Of a stretch of DNA of 64,000 nucleotides, positions 9,844-22,387 are shown piece after piece. The DNA comes from Galeopsis tetrahit. Lineage: Eukaryota > Streptophyta > Magnoliopsida > Lamiales > Lamiaceae. How positions within the stretch are numbered: position 1 is the stretch's first letter; every line of letters begins with the position of its first letter. A program made the position numbers and the translations under genes. Location of the stretch: the NCBI GenBank assembly GCA_963675135.1, contig OY776123.1, positions 746,501 to 810,500 on the forward strand, in the 5' to 3' direction. The notes under the pieces are model-generated. The model was not told the DNA's origin and did not search any database. It worked only from the letters and a program-made list of their open reading frames with translations.

Positions 9844-12456
9844 TTATCGCTGTAGCTCCTTCTCAATTTGTTGCTTCGTTTCGGTTTTTGCAGCCAATAC
9901 AACATCATCTAAGAACCCTCTTTGTGGAAATTCTTCAGGCACGAGACTCCGATAGATCTCAAAGTTCTTTTCAGCCATCTGTTTTTCCTCCAGTAGGCTG
10001 TATGCGATTCCCTGAAACACGTTTCACTAACAATTACTCCAAATTCCGCAGTTATTCAAAATCCATTTTATGCACAAGTAAGGAATTATCCCCAACGTGT
10101 TCTGTTGTCGATGTTTACATCCCCAAACTAAGGCGGTCACTAACTTTTGAAAATGTTACGCGAATCCCCCCGTGGTTCATGGCTATACTATGATGGCCAC
10201 GAGGAGGTTTCGTGCAATTTTTTGTAATTTCATTATAATCTACAAAATCGTCCACCTTACATTCTTTCACAGTACTGGAGTACTATATTTCGAACAAGAA
10301 ACTCCTATAAAACACCATGGAATATTCCCAAACGAGATAATAAAGAAATACGGAGTAACAAGTAAAACATAGCAGTTATTCAAAATCAACCTGGCAAAGA
10401 TAAGGGCGAAAGTCCCTCGGATTCTCATCAATTAGGGCTTGAAATTCCGTCATGGCCTCCTCCATGTCTCCCTGCAGAACTCAAAAACACATAAAAAAAG
10501 AATCAGCAGTAGCCAAATTGCTCTTGTTTCTTTCGTTTTTTGAATCGATATAAACTTTGAACCAAAATCCCATTCTAGCTACAGCAAGAAGCTACAACTG
10601 TTACCTTTATTAGATGCATTTGAGCTGTTAAAATTCTTATATTCCGCTCTTCGTTAACTCGTTTTTCACGACGAGCAACCTCTAAGGCCTTTTCTAGCAT
10701 CTCAAAAACAGCTGGCCCTTCACGGTTCTTATGCATCACCATTGCCAAACCCTATCAAAGAACACACAACACAAACACTAGTCTCACTAACAAAGCATCA
10801 ACCAACAAAGACATGAAATATAATATGCTAACATAAATAAAGCCTATCAACGGGTATGTCTGTTTTGGGATTTAAAATCCGGATTTGAGATTTTGAAATC
10901 TAATGCCACTTCTACCCGGATTCTAAAATCCTACCGTGTAAATTCTTTTGACCTTATATAAACACATATACATCCTATATAACATAAAGTCAAATTCTAA
11001 ACCTACTTAAATCACAAAAAAACACAAACCATTACAAGTATTAAAATTTAACATCCACAAGATTAAGTTTTCAAAATCTTCCAAATCACAAAACGAACAT
11101 ACCCTAAACTAGCAAGAGTTGATCAAATGCAGATAAAAACAAGCTAAAGACATTATACATGCAAAGCTCTGAGCAAAAGAGGTTTCTTCTTGAGAATATT
11201 CTTGAACAAGCTCTTATAGCCTTACTCAAATTCCCCATCATCCACTAGATTAAGTTTTCAAAATCCTCAAAATCACAAAACGAACATACTCTAAATTAGC
11301 AAGAGTTGATCAAATGCAGATAAAAACAAGCTAAAGACATTATACATGCAAAGCTCTGAGCAAAAGAGGTTTCTTCTTGAGAATATTCTTGAACAAGCTC
11401 TTATAGCCTTACTCAAATTCCCCATCATCCACTAGAATAAGTTTTCAAAATCCTCAAAATCACAAAACGAACATACCCTAAACTAGCAAAAGTTGATCAA
11501 ATGCAGGTAAACAAGCTAAAGACATTATACATGCAAAGCTCTGAGCAAAAAAGGTTTCTTTTTTAGAATATTCTTGAACAAGCTCTTATAGCCTTACTCA
11601 AATTCCCCATCATCCACTAGATTAAGTTTTCAAAATCCTCAAAATCACAAAACGAACATACCCTAAACTAGCAGGAGTTGATCAAATGCAGATAAACAAG
11701 CTAAAGACATTAATTATACATGCCTCAAATTCCCTAGATTAAGTTTTCAAAATCCTCAAAATCACAAAACGAACATACCCTAAACTAGCAAAAGTTGATC
11801 AAATGCAGATAAACAAGCTAAAGACATTATACATGCAAAGCTCTGAGCAAAAGAGGTTTCTTCTTGAGAATATTCTTGAACAAGCTCTTAGCCTTACTCA
11901 AATTCCCCATCATCTCATAACAATGAGCCTGCAAAAGCCTCCATTCCACTTCATTAGGCTGCAATTCGATCAATTCCTCTACATATTTCACAGCCTCATT
12001 AGTTTTTCCTCTCCTTATCTTCACATTCACAACCATCTTCAGAGCATCAATGTTTTTGGGATTTTCTTGCAATAATCTCACACACATCTCCTCATCCTCA
12101 TCATCAATACTCTGGGCATCTATTTCCTCCTCAACAGTCTCAGTTTCTTGAACCGGTTGTGCTAAAACGGGCCTCGATTTCAAACAGCCCATGAAAATGA
12201 GAGACCCCAGTAGTAAAGTTGCGATCTTTTGTGCAAAAAAGTTGGGAATTTTCTTCTGGGGCGGTGGCGAGAAGGCTAGTATTGAAGGGGTCGATATGGG
12301 TGCCGATTGAATGTGAGTTTTTTTGGGGTGGAGAAAAAGTGAGGTGAGAATGTGGGGTTTGAGAGGGTTTTTGATTGTGGGGTGGGGAAATTTGGGGGTG
12401 GAGTTGATGTAACGATGAGAGGAGAGAGAGAAAGTGAAGAGAGATGAAGCAGCCAT
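9844..12456 (-). CDS. SG1: SLOW GREEN 1-like chloroplast TPR protein
   Basis: Four exons, minus strand: 11833-12456, 10605-10751, 10391-10471, 9844-10011, giving 339 residues. The N-terminus (MAASSLFTFSLSS) is a plastid-type transit peptide. A hydrophobic stretch IATLLLGSLIFMGCL follows near residue 80, then an acidic linker. Tetratricopeptide-like repeats start near residue 115 (NPKNIDALKMVVNVKIRRG) and continue through ELQPNEVEWRLLQAHCYEMM and later exons, ending in a lysine/glutamate-rich tail. In Arabidopsis SG1 is needed for chloroplast development; the molecular role is inferred as a scaffold. I chose the ATG at 12456 over one 19 codons upstream because it gives the typical MAAS start. 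Intron 1 holds a MITE and a tandem array made from the end of exon 1. Confidence 0.88.
10854..11103. repeat. MITE of the TGTTTTGGGA family in SG1 intron 1
   Basis: Left end GGTATGTCTGTTTTGGGA, right end CACAAAACGAACATACC, imperfect inverses. The interior has GGATTTGAGATTTTGAAATC, also seen in the element at 56606. The right end is included in the tandem array units that follow. Confidence 0.6.
11104..11835. repeat. Tandem array of about 185-bp units copied from SG1 exon 1 end
   Basis: Near-identical units have exon-like parts starting near 11161, 11346 and 11531, with a shortened unit near 11640-11745, next to the true exon end at 11833. Each full unit contains the last coding bases of exon 1, its donor (GCATGTATAATG on the minus strand), the first intron bases and the right end of the neighbouring MITE. 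Units differ by small changes, for example TCTTATAGCC in the copies against TCTTAGCC in the true exon. Confidence 0.9.
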
Positions 12457-12559
12457 TTTTTTCTGAGAGAAATCGGTGTGAACTGCGAAGTAAGGGTTGC
12501 TTGGGAACCTCAATGAACGAAGAAAGAATTCACTGATACTATGGGTTCCAATTAAACAT

Positions 12560-13830
12560 GTGCAAAATCGAAACGGGAACCGGTCGAAATGGTCGGTTTT
12601 GAACCGTTGATTTTGGTTTGAAAAATCGAACTGTAAACTTAATTTAGGTTCGATTTTGAAAATTCAAAATTGAAACCGACTGTTAAACCAGCTGTTAAAT
12701 CGGCAAAAATTGCAGTTTTGCCCCTTTTTGTTTTAATATTTTTTTATAAATACCTCAATTTTAACTCATTTTTTCGGTCGAATTGGCCGGTTTTGAACAG
12801 TTGGTTTCGGTTGGAAAATCGAATTGTAACCTTAAAATTAAGGTTCGATTTCGGAAATTCAAAATCGAAACCGACGGTTAAACCCGCTGTTAAACCGGAA
12901 AAAATGGCAGTTTTGCCCCTTTTTTATTATTTTGTTTTAATATTTTTCTATAAATACCTCAATTTCAACTTATTTTTCCGGTCAAGTTGGCCGATTTTGA
13001 ACCGTTGGTTTCAGTTTGCAAATTGAATTGTAACCTTAAAATTAAGGTTCCGTTTCGAAAATTTAAAATCGAAACCGATGGTTAAACACCTCAATTTCAA
13101 CTAATTTTTTTTACGTCAATCTCTAGGGCATGTTTGTTTTGGGACTCACACGTCCGGACGTGGGACGTAACGTCCCACGTCTTGTTCTAGTTCGGGATTT
13201 CACATCCGGATTTCAACATCCAATTACATCCACCCCTAAAACTATCTATATATTCTACAATTATAATAATACAACATCATTCACTCTTACTAATTGATTT
13301 GACATAAAGTTATATTCAACTATTATAATAATACAATATCACCCACTCTTACTAATTGATTTGACATAAAATTATATAAAATAATATAACATCACACACT
13401 CTTACACAATTGATTTGACATAAAGTTACATCTCATCCTACTCAACATCCTAAAACAAACATACACAATCACTATTCATCAGAATTTCTCCATCCAGGAT
13501 TTCCCATCCCCATCTCCTCCATCCTACATAATCCCAAAACAAACATGCCCCTAGTTTCTTATAATAGTTGTTTATTTTTAAAAAAAAATGAGAAAAAACA
13601 GCCGAATCGATTGTTCAAAATCGTAAACCGATCCAATTACGATTCAGTTTCAATTTGTAAAATGATTAAATCATAACCAACGATTTTAACTGTATGAACA
13701 TGTCTATCGATTTGTCAGTTGAAGTTGACCGTCGATTTCGAATTGAAAATCCATAATCGAAATCCAACCACTCTATACGAGGTTTGGGTTCAATTTTGTA
13801 ATCGAAACAACCGACAAAACTAAACACCCC
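12560..13830. repeat. Tandem-repeat element rich in AAATCGAAACCG motifs
   Basis: About three units of 180-190 bp (near 12590, 12780, 12980) repeat the phrases GGTCGGTTTTGAACCGTTG, AATTTAGGTTCGATTTTG and AGTTTTGCCCCTTTTT. A later part (13600-13830) has related phrases after a nested MITE. The open frame at 12670-13026 is a by-product of the repeats. I see no gene here. Confidence 0.75.
13126..13550. mobile_element. MITE with GGGCATGTTTGTTTTGGGA ends, nested
   Basis: The left end GGGCATGTTTGTTTTGGGA is the exact inverse of the right end, and both flanks carry CTA, a 3-bp duplication as for PIF/Harbinger-type MITEs. The interior has CATCCGGATTTC and ACATAAAGTTA phrases. A close relative lies at 61086-61376. 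It interrupts the tandem-repeat element around it. Confidence 0.8.
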
Positions 13831-14464
13831 AAGAAAAATCAATCAGGAACCACGTTTTATTAACACAATCTCGTGCTTTTGGAAGATTGGAACAACCTAG
13901 ATCCGCACAGCCAAAGTCGCATTTCACAATTCGCCTCTTCCAGTTCCTGGAGCTCAACAATCCCAAACCCAACCGTTCAAACTGTCAATCAAATCCGCAG
14001 CGCGAGATTTAACCTTTTTCGTGCCGATCCAAGCTTGTTGTTGAGAAATCCTGTCAATTGCTTTAAGCAATCTCATCTCAGATAATTTGTTTTTATCGCT
14101 GTGATTCACGTATACAGAAACCCATACCTGTTTGGTTGTGTATCTTAGTTGCATTTTTGTGCATTGAAGAAGATAAGAAGAATTTGTGCATAGTCGTTTT
14201 GATTTTTAGCATTATTAGGTTGAATAGCTGGTTTGGGGGGCTGTTCAGTTGGAAATTGCTGCACGTTTTGCCCTAATTGAAAGCGATTCTCTTGAAATTT
14301 TGCAATGTTCGGCTCTTAGGCTTGAAGCAATTGGAATCTGAAAGGTTCTATTAGAAACTGATGTTTTTCGTGGAGATTTAGGTTTAGGTAGAAGTTGAGT
14401 ATTACTATTGGATCCTTCTGCGTATTGGAGAAGACATTTTTTGTGTTTGTGGAGGAGGAGAGAT

Positions 14465-17400
14465 ATGTTTTGGAGGGAAAGGGAGAGAGAGAGGGAGTCG
14501 AAAGAGCAGAATGGTGGACCTCCAGTTGGGCAGGTCAGAGTGCTTGTTGTTGGGGACTCAGGTAACTTGATATTATTTAGAATCTCGTGTTTTCGCATTG
14601 TTGTTCAATTATATAGGTTCATCTTTGATGGTTATTTAGAGTTGGTAGATTGAGCTGTATGGCAATGTATTATGGATTTAAATGAAAGTTATGTGCTTGG
14701 TATATGAACTGGAGTTTGTTGGCATTCTTGATGAAGTCAATGTCAGGTCCCGAATGGAAATAATAATGATAATGATTTGATTGTTACAAGAGTATTAGAA
14801 AGAGAACAGGAAACCTCAAATGTTGGTGTGTATGATTTAAGTTTGCTACTTATCTCCATTAATAGGAATTTAATGCAGTCATGGCCTGCTTTGAAGCTTA
14901 ATACTTGATTAGATGAAGTTTAGACTGTTGATTTTGATGAAGCATAACCTAAGGTGCTGATGTAATAAGGGTATATGGATTACGGTGGAAGAAATAGAAG
15001 TGGTTTAGGACTTGGCTTTGAGTTATTTCAGAAAGTAATTATGACATTAGGGGTTCTTCTATTTCTGAGTAATTCGAATCAGATTATATTGTTCAAAGTT
15101 CAAACACAGCACTGTAGAGTCATATTGACCTCAATCCACAGATTTACCATCTAGTCCAAAATTGGATTGAATTCATATGAATTTATTACTACCATTTATT
15201 GTATATGAACTCACATGCTTTAGGTTCTCTTCTTCCTCTATAATTGAATTGGTTATGTATTTCTAGTATATCATATTTACTGGTGTTTGAATCATTGATA
15301 CTTCCTAACTGCTTTGAGGAACCAACTTAAAGTTTCTTTCTATTTGGTGGATTTTATATGGATGCTCTTTTATGTTCCGTAAAACACTGTGTTCATGGTT
15401 GTTAAATATTAGGGCAAAGGTCATGCGTATCCCAATGGTTTGGTCTAGTGGTCAGTTTTACCATATTAGTTTTATTTTCTAAAATACCCAAACTCACCCC
15501 AGTCCATTGATTTTAATCCCCTTAAGACATTATCTTTATATGAAATTTAGGTAAATTTAATACTCTAATTTTTCCCTTGATATAATTAGTTGTTTGGGAC
15601 AATTGTATCATGTTAAACTGTTATAGTCTATTTTTCATTATATAATGAGGAATTCGGGTAAGTTTGGGTATAATGTTCCTTTCTCTTAGAAATAGATAGA
15701 TCTGAAGTGGCAAGAACCTATGTTCCAATAAATGCCTCGTGCAGTTGCAATTTTAACATTTATACTCTGCTGTTTAGTTACGCACATTATAATCAGTAAT
15801 ATTTTCCATTTTAACTGGAAAATTTGTTCAGGCGTGGGGAAAACTTCTCTTGTTCATCTGATAATGAATGGTTCTTCCGTTGCCCGCCCTTCTCAAACTG
15901 TTGGCTGTACTGTGAATGTCAAGGTAAGCCTTTTATTCAATCGTCCTTGAATGAATTGGTGACTGATTTTTTTAGTGAAGTTGATGCCTTTTGTTGTTTC
16001 AGCATACTACTTATGGAAGTTCTTCTAGCTCATCAAGTAGCATTAAAGGTGATGCTGAGAGAGCATTTTTTATTGAACTCTGGGACATTTCAGGTCATGA
16101 GCGCTATAAAGATTGCCGGTCTCTGTTCTATTCACAAATTAATGGTAAGATGTCGTTGTGAAAGTGTAGCAAAAAGATGGTGTTTTCTAAGTTTAACTCT
16201 TTTCACATTAATTGTTCTCTTTCGTGCGTAAACTATGTCTATTTTGTATATGCATCTGAGTTCAGTAACCCATAATGCATAAGAGACTGTTGTGTGAGAC
16301 GGTCTCATACATGAGACGGGTCTCCATTTAAGTATTTGGGTCATACTATCTTTTAAAACATATTTGGATTGGAGCCCCATAAGCTCATTGTGTATTTAGT
16401 AGAGTAAATGGGACCCGTCTCATGTACGAGACTGTCTCATACAAGTTTTTGTCATAAATCATTAGTTATTAGCAGCATCTTTTATTTGCTGTTACGAGCT
16501 ATTTAAGGTATAGTACCTCACAACCAATTTTAAGAGTGTGTGAAACAGGGGGACCTAATCCAAAAAATAAAAAAGTAAACTTTAGGTACTAAAACTGATA
16601 TTTCCCCATTTATAATGGGTAAAAGATGGCAATTACACATTCATTTTTGTGGAAATTTGACTGCTCATTAGGTGGGAACTTTGAATTTCAGGTGTTATGT
16701 TTGTTCATGATCTTTCTCAAAGAAGGACAAAGAGTAATTTGCAGAAGTGGGCTGCTGAAATAGCAGCGATTGGGACATTCTCAGCTCCTTTGGCATCTGG
16801 AGGTCCTGGAGGGCTTCCTGTTCCCTATATAGTTGTTGGTAACAAAGCTGATATTGGTCCTAAAGAGGGCACTCGAGTGAGTAGTGGTAATCTTGTTGAT
16901 GTAGCTCGTCAGTGGGTCGAGAAACAGGGATTGCTTTCATCAAGTGAGGAAATACCGCTAACTGAGAGCTTTCCTAGTGGTGGAGCCCTCGTAGCAGTAA
17001 GTTTGGTTTTAAATGGGTTAATTGCTAAAAAAATCACGTATTTTCAATTCAACATATGTTTTTAAAATTTGCAATCGATGCATAGCTTTTCAAATTGTTG
17101 CAATTATATGATATGATTATTTTCTATAAACTTATTGTTTGAAGAAATTGCAAATAAATGCATGACATTTTGTTATATTGAATTGCAACAATTTAAAAGG
17201 CCGTGTATCGAATTGCAAATCTTAAATGACATATGTTGTAATTGATAAAATGTGAAAAGATCGTGTTTTATTTGCAGCTAACCCTTGGTTAACCATAACA
17301 ACTTCATGACAACTAAAATCAATGCCTCTCTCTCAACTAGGCTGCCAAAGAAGCCAGATATGACAAGGAAGCTGTGAATAAGTTTTTCCGAATGGTCTGT

Positions 17401-18001
17401 ATTTTGACTCCTATATACATCATGCTTTTGTTTCTCTTAGTGCTATGTTCTGAACGAGGTGTATATTGTTTTGTTAGTTGATAAGGAGGAGGTACTTCTC
17501 AGATGAGTTGCCTGGTGCAGCTCCATGGTCCACCCAAATTAATCGACCATTGTCACAATCTGGTGAAATCTCGAGTGATGACGATCATCTATATAAAAAT
17601 TCAAGGTATGATCCTTCACTTTGGACAATGCATTATTATCTTGTCTTTAATATTTAGACTACTTTGCCCTTAGTATCAACCAAACGAGCCCCGTCTTTAA
17701 TATTCGTACTAGAGATGAAGTTCACATTCATTATCCTTGCCATCTATTCTCTGTACTCCCGTAAACTTGGCGTGCTAAATGTAATTGATAATGTTCAAAT
17801 AATTACAGTACGATTGGGGATCCATACAAGTACAACGTGCTTCCTCCTCTTCCAGCTCAACGAAACTTGACACCACCTCCCACGCTCTACCCACAGAAGC
17901 CCATGTCAACGCCTGACAATTACAGCATCCCTAGATTCGCAATGACAACCTCCCATGAGATGACTAGTGCAAGATCGAAGCGCACGGATATTAATGTGTA
18001 A
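14465..18001 (+). CDS. LIP1: LIP1-type small GTPase (LIGHT INSENSITIVE PERIOD 1)
   Basis: Seven exons: 14465-14561, 15832-15923, 16003-16144, 16692-16996, 17341-17394, 17478-17605, 17809-18001, giving 336 residues with all phases closed. It is a Ras/Rab-like GTPase: P-loop GDSGVGKTSLV is rebuilt across intron 1, switch II region is WDISGHERY where Rabs have WDTAGQE, and the guanine motif is NKAD. The N-terminal leader MFWRERERERESKEQNGGPP and long C-terminal extension ending KRTDINV, without a prenylation cysteine, match LIP1. In Arabidopsis LIP1 links light input to the circadian clock. Introns 3 and 4 contain inverted-repeat MITEs. The leader upstream (13850-14464) is unique sequence and probably includes the promoter and 5' UTR. 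Confidence 0.93.
16285..16445. repeat. Inverted-repeat MITE in LIP1 intron 3
   Basis: GTGTGAGACGGTCTCATACA and ATGAGACGGGTCTCCATTT at the left pair with GGGACCCGTCTCATGTAC and GAGACTGTCTCATACAAG at the right. No coding content. Confidence 0.7.
17000..17280. repeat. AT-rich inverted-repeat MITE in LIP1 intron 4
   Basis: The phrases ACATATGTTTTTAAAATTTG and AAATTGTTGCAATT near the left are answered in reverse by AATTGCAACAATTT and ATGACATATGTTGTAATTG at the right. It sits inside the intron between 16996 and 17341. Confidence 0.55.
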
Positions 18002-20204
18002 CCTCGACCCACTGTAAGATTTCATCGACTAAATCTTCAGCTGCAGTATATATGGCTTTATGCAATTGTTTTCTGGGATGAATGGCTCGTTACTTTTGCC
18101 GTCTCTTTTTGGTTGTGCATTTTGTATACAACTCTATTCTTAGTTCCATTTTTTTTCTCATTTCGAGGTTTCCCTTCATTCTTTCCCCCGCCATGCCTGT
18201 AAAATTGGCTAAACTCATGTATGGATTTCACCTATGTTTTTGAATTGTAGCTTAGTTGAAATGGAGTGGATACTTGTTCTTTTGCCTGTCATTTATATAA
18301 AAAAGACATAATTGTATATACTTGTATAGTTGTATGTGTATTGTCGTTATTGGTGTTGATCAATATTCTAGAGGATCATGGATTTATAACGATGTATCAG
18401 TATCTCTATTGGTACAAGACATTTTGGGAAAAGCTAAAAAACAAATTCACGCGGGTTCAATCCAAAGCGATCAATATCATACCAATGTTGAAACGATGTG
18501 GAGGAGTCCCGGCATCAAATGCCAAACAGTTTTGCGGGCAAACTGAAAACACTCGTTCACATACGTTAATTTGCTTGTAAATTTTAACTTTCCATCTTCG
18601 ATTTGATAGACATATTGAGATATTAATAGTTTGACTCGAATATCTTAATTGACTCACATTGAACCGTATGTTGGGTATAAATTTTATTTTATGCCTATCT
18701 TAAACAAGACAATAAAAAGTTAAAAAAAACCTCCCTCCCTCTCTTTCTTTCTAATTTTAATTTTATTTGCTACCTAATTCCTACTATTCCTACTCTATTC
18801 TTGTGACAAGACCTTCATATGCTTTTTACAACATACTCAAGAAATAGGAATCATCACTATTTTGTGGTAATATTGTAGCACATGTTCAAGTTCAATACGT
18901 GATAGGACTAAGCTGCATGACCAAAATAGGGAAACATAAAAAGATGAGGGAGACTAGAGAGGGGAAGGGGAAGCTCCAAAGTCATAATTTTTTTAACATT
19001 TCACGTGTCAATAATCTTGACTGTGCAACACAAACTGAAATCTTGAACAAAAAGTTTAAGAAAAATGTGTAATGATTGAAGAGTTGAGGTGTAATTTTAT
19101 AAACTTTTAAGTATAAAGTAAAGAAACTAGTCAGAGTTTCATTTTTAATAAGGTGTTTAGTGGCTGATGTCACTGTGTTTCCACACTTCCGCGTACAGGC
19201 GAGACGATTAAGATGCTTTCTCGATCGGGCATGGCAAGCTGATTGTCATGGAGATTCGACCCTTTCGGTGGCCAAGGTGATTGCTCGGCCCAGATGACTT
19301 CTCATGTGTCTCTGTTTGCCCATCTGTGGTCGATCGTTAACTGTTGACCGGTCTCCTCTGATCGTTGGTCGCGTTGATGAGGTCATACACTTGACTCGTT
19401 AACTTGTTCAATGAGTATAACAATAGAGTTTGGACTTCTCAATTGCAAATTATGTTTCATACGAGAAGAAAACATAGTACCATGTATAACTAATGACTTC
19501 TAACAACTTGCGTGTTAGAAATCTTCCAAACCAAAATTTGTGAACAACATTAAGTATACTCCAATATCAATAGATTACATTCTTTAATAACAATTAATCT
19601 TCTTGAAATTAATTCCACCTACATTTTAGTTCACTATATGGATGATTGACATGTGTCATATTAAAAATAAATCAGCGTACTATAATATCAGTGGAACACG
19701 AAAAGTGGAATAGGGGAATCGAACTGATAACGTACAATCAAACTCTTAAATCAAAACCGAATGGATAAGTTTAAAGTTGTCCATGATAACGAGTTTATTA
19801 TTAAGGATCATAATCAACTTTAGTATGATCATGTTTATGTAAGTGTTAAGGCTACTCCATTTTATGCTTAAAAGAAATAGCAAAAAACGTGTTCAAGAAA
19901 AGACGTTTCATGCAAGAAAATCCTATTGCAGATAAATTTGCTCATCAATCATCCTTATTTTCATCGTTCAAAGGGACAAAATCTTTTAAATTTTCGACAG
20001 ATTTTTCGAAAAAATTAATGTGGCAGGTGACATTAATTCATGCAACTCTTATTTCAGTTTAATTTCAACTGTCACCTGCGAATGTATGTCCAAATGTAGG
20101 TGTGTTTCTTGGAATTAAATAAGGGAGAAAATTGAATTAAAATCACACATTTGAGAGTGGAAGGATTGAAGGTGTGTTTTTGAAGTAAAAAAATTGGAGA
20201 AAAA
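18002..20204. other. Intergenic region between LIP1 and CYP96A
   Basis: The first 250-300 bp are probably LIP1 3' UTR. A somewhat GC-richer patch at 19180-19400 has no recognised protein or RNA. Near 19630-19740 lies a reverse-strand copy of a dispersed repeat shared with 63646-63790. The remainder is AT-rich, with no gene seen. Confidence 0.5.
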
Positions 20205-21870
20205 ATGTTGTATTTTGAAGTTTTAGTGGCCTCTGTTTGGTTTCTAGCCTTTTGGGCATGGAGGAATCACAAGGCACGTGGCCGGGGCTGGCCGGTGATC
20301 GGAATGCTGCCGGCGTTGCTCCACAACGTCGGTCGCATTCACGACGTGTGCACGGAGGTTTTGAGGCGGACGAGGCGGGGGACGTTCATGTTCAAAGGGC
20401 CAATGTTCACCAACATGGAGATTCTTGCAACGGTGAACCCTTCTAATGTGCATTATATAATGAGTGCTAATTTCAAGAATTTCCCCAAAGGGCCTAGGTT
20501 TAAGGAGATGTTTGATGTTTTGGGAGAAGGGATTTTCAATTCGGATTCGGAGTCGTGGCGTGTGCAGAGGAAGGTGACGAGGGGGTTGATCGGGCACCAC
20601 CGGTTTCATCATTGTTTGGTGAAGATTAGTCGTGAGAAGGTGGAGCGTGGCCTCGTCCCCGTGCTCGAGGCCGTGGCCCGGGAGGAGAGGGTGGTGGACT
20701 TGCAAGATGTGTTTCAGAGGTTGACATTTGATACTACTTGTGTTTTGGTGACTGGTTATGATCCGGGGTGTTTGTCTGTTGAAATGCCTGATTTGCCCTT
20801 TTCTAAGGCTATGGATGATGCTGAGGAGGCTATTTTTATGAGGCATGTGCTTCCTGACAGGGTGTGGAAGTTGCAGAGGTGGCTCGGGATTGGGGCGGAG
20901 CGAAAGTTGGCTGAAGCTCGGGTGGTTTTGGACGAGGTTATCGGTGGATACATCGTGAGGAAACGAGACGAGTTGGGGCGAAGAGGAGGTTCGTGTTCGA
21001 TCGAGGGAGAAGAGGAGGGTGATGATTTGCTAACATCTTATATCAATGGTAGTGATGATGTTTTAGGGCAAGTTGATGATAAGTTCTTGAGGGATACAAT
21101 CTTGAATCTAATGATTGCAGGTGGGAATGTAAATGAATTAAATCGAAGTGAATATTGCAGTATTCAATTCAATTCGTTTTTTTCTTTAAAATTCGAATTT
21201 TAAATATTTATTCGTGCTCGATTCAAAAGTAGATGTATTTTTATTAGTTGATTCGTATACATTTCTAATTGCAGGGAGGGACACTACAAGTTCAGCTCTA
21301 ACATGGTTTACGTGGCTCGTATATACGAATCCTCGAGTCGAGGGGAAGATTAGGGATGAGTTGAGATTGATCTGTGGAGGTAAAAAATGGCATGTTTTCA
21401 ACGTAGAAGAGACGAGCAAGCTCGTTTACATGCACGGGGCATTGTGTGAGTCGTTGAGGTTGTATCCACCGGTGCCTTTCCAGCATAAGGAGCCGACGGA
21501 ACAAGACATCCTCCCGAGTGGGCATCTAGTGCACCCGAAGATGAAGGTGGTGTTTCTCTTGTACGCGATGGGGAGAATGGAGTCGATTTGGGGGAAAGAT
21601 TGTTTGGAATTCAATCCGGAGAGATGGATATCAGAACGTGGGACGATCAGACATGAGCCGTCCTACAAGTTCTTGGCGTTCAATGCGGGCCCAAGGACTT
21701 GTTTGGGTAAGGAAGTGGCTTTTACTCAAATGAAGGCTGTGGCAGCTACAATGATACATAATTATCAAGTTTCATTAGTGGAAGGACACACCATTGCCCC
21801 TAATTGTTCAGTTATTCTCTATATGAAGGATGGGTTGAAGGTTAGGGTTACCAAAAGATCAATGGAGTGA
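20205..21870 (+). CDS. CYP96A: Cytochrome P450, CYP96A subfamily
   Basis: Two exons, 20205-21120 and 21275-21870, giving 503 residues. The order is: an N-terminal membrane anchor (MLYFEVLVASVWFLAFWAW), a CYP96-like region (FKGPMFTNMEILATVNPSNV, residues about 64-83), I-helix AGRDTTS rebuilt across the intron (about 305-311), ExxR (E364, R367, ESLRLYP), the NPERW signature and the heme loop FNAGPRTCLG with Cys448. The CYP96A family includes the mid-chain alkane hydroxylase of cuticular wax synthesis (MAH1), an ER enzyme; whether this copy does the same is inference. The single 154-bp intron lies inside the oxygen-binding motif, and ATTGCAGG occurs at both of its edges. Confidence 0.92.
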
Positions 21871-22387
21871 AGAAATATGAAATTTATTAATAGGTTGTTT
21901 TAATTATTTGCATGTTGTTTATTTCCTTTAATCTTTCTTTGTATGGTTTCTTATATTAGTTGCATGAAAGATGAAATTAAACGGTATTTCTTCGTCCACA
22001 TAAAATGTGTCTGTTTTTTACTCGATCTTTAGTCGTTACACATTAGACTTTAAGGAGGGTGAGATGTAAATCGAGGGATATGTCTGAATGACAGTACAAC
22101 CCTCCACGGTAAGGATATAAGTCAATTTAGTCTCGTAACTTTTAACTTTTTCTAAAATGATCCCAAAAAAGTTAAATGTATCAATTTAGTCCCATTTTTT
22201 TGCAATTCGTTCTGTTTTTCACAAATGCAATAATAATGTAGCAACATTGATAATAAAATTGCCACAACAATTCATATTATATTGGAATGTCACCAGCTGA
22301 TTTTTTCGAATAATAAATCACTAACACAAGGGACCTATTCTGTGGTGGTGTATTTATATACAAATGAAGATGCAAGAAACTGTGTGT
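21871..22387. other. Convergent spacer between CYP96A and ABCF5
   Basis: 3' ends of two convergent genes. A fragment at 22110-22210 has TTTAGTCTCGTAAC and TTTAGTCCCA phrases like the MITEs elsewhere in the window. No gene is seen. Confidence 0.5.

Noticed and set aside
12670..13026. 118-codon frame with an internal duplication
   Set aside because: The duplication simply mirrors the 185-bp tandem DNA repeat; the product is low in information and has no relatives that I recognise.
13854..14085. Small open frame upstream of LIP1 as a separate gene
   Set aside because: It lies in the likely LIP1 leader or promoter and has no recognisable domain; an upstream ORF is possible, but the transcript start is unknown.
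20237..20953. Long frames overlapping CYP96A in other frames and on the minus strand
   Set aside because: Shadows of the P450 coding region, which alone has family motifs.
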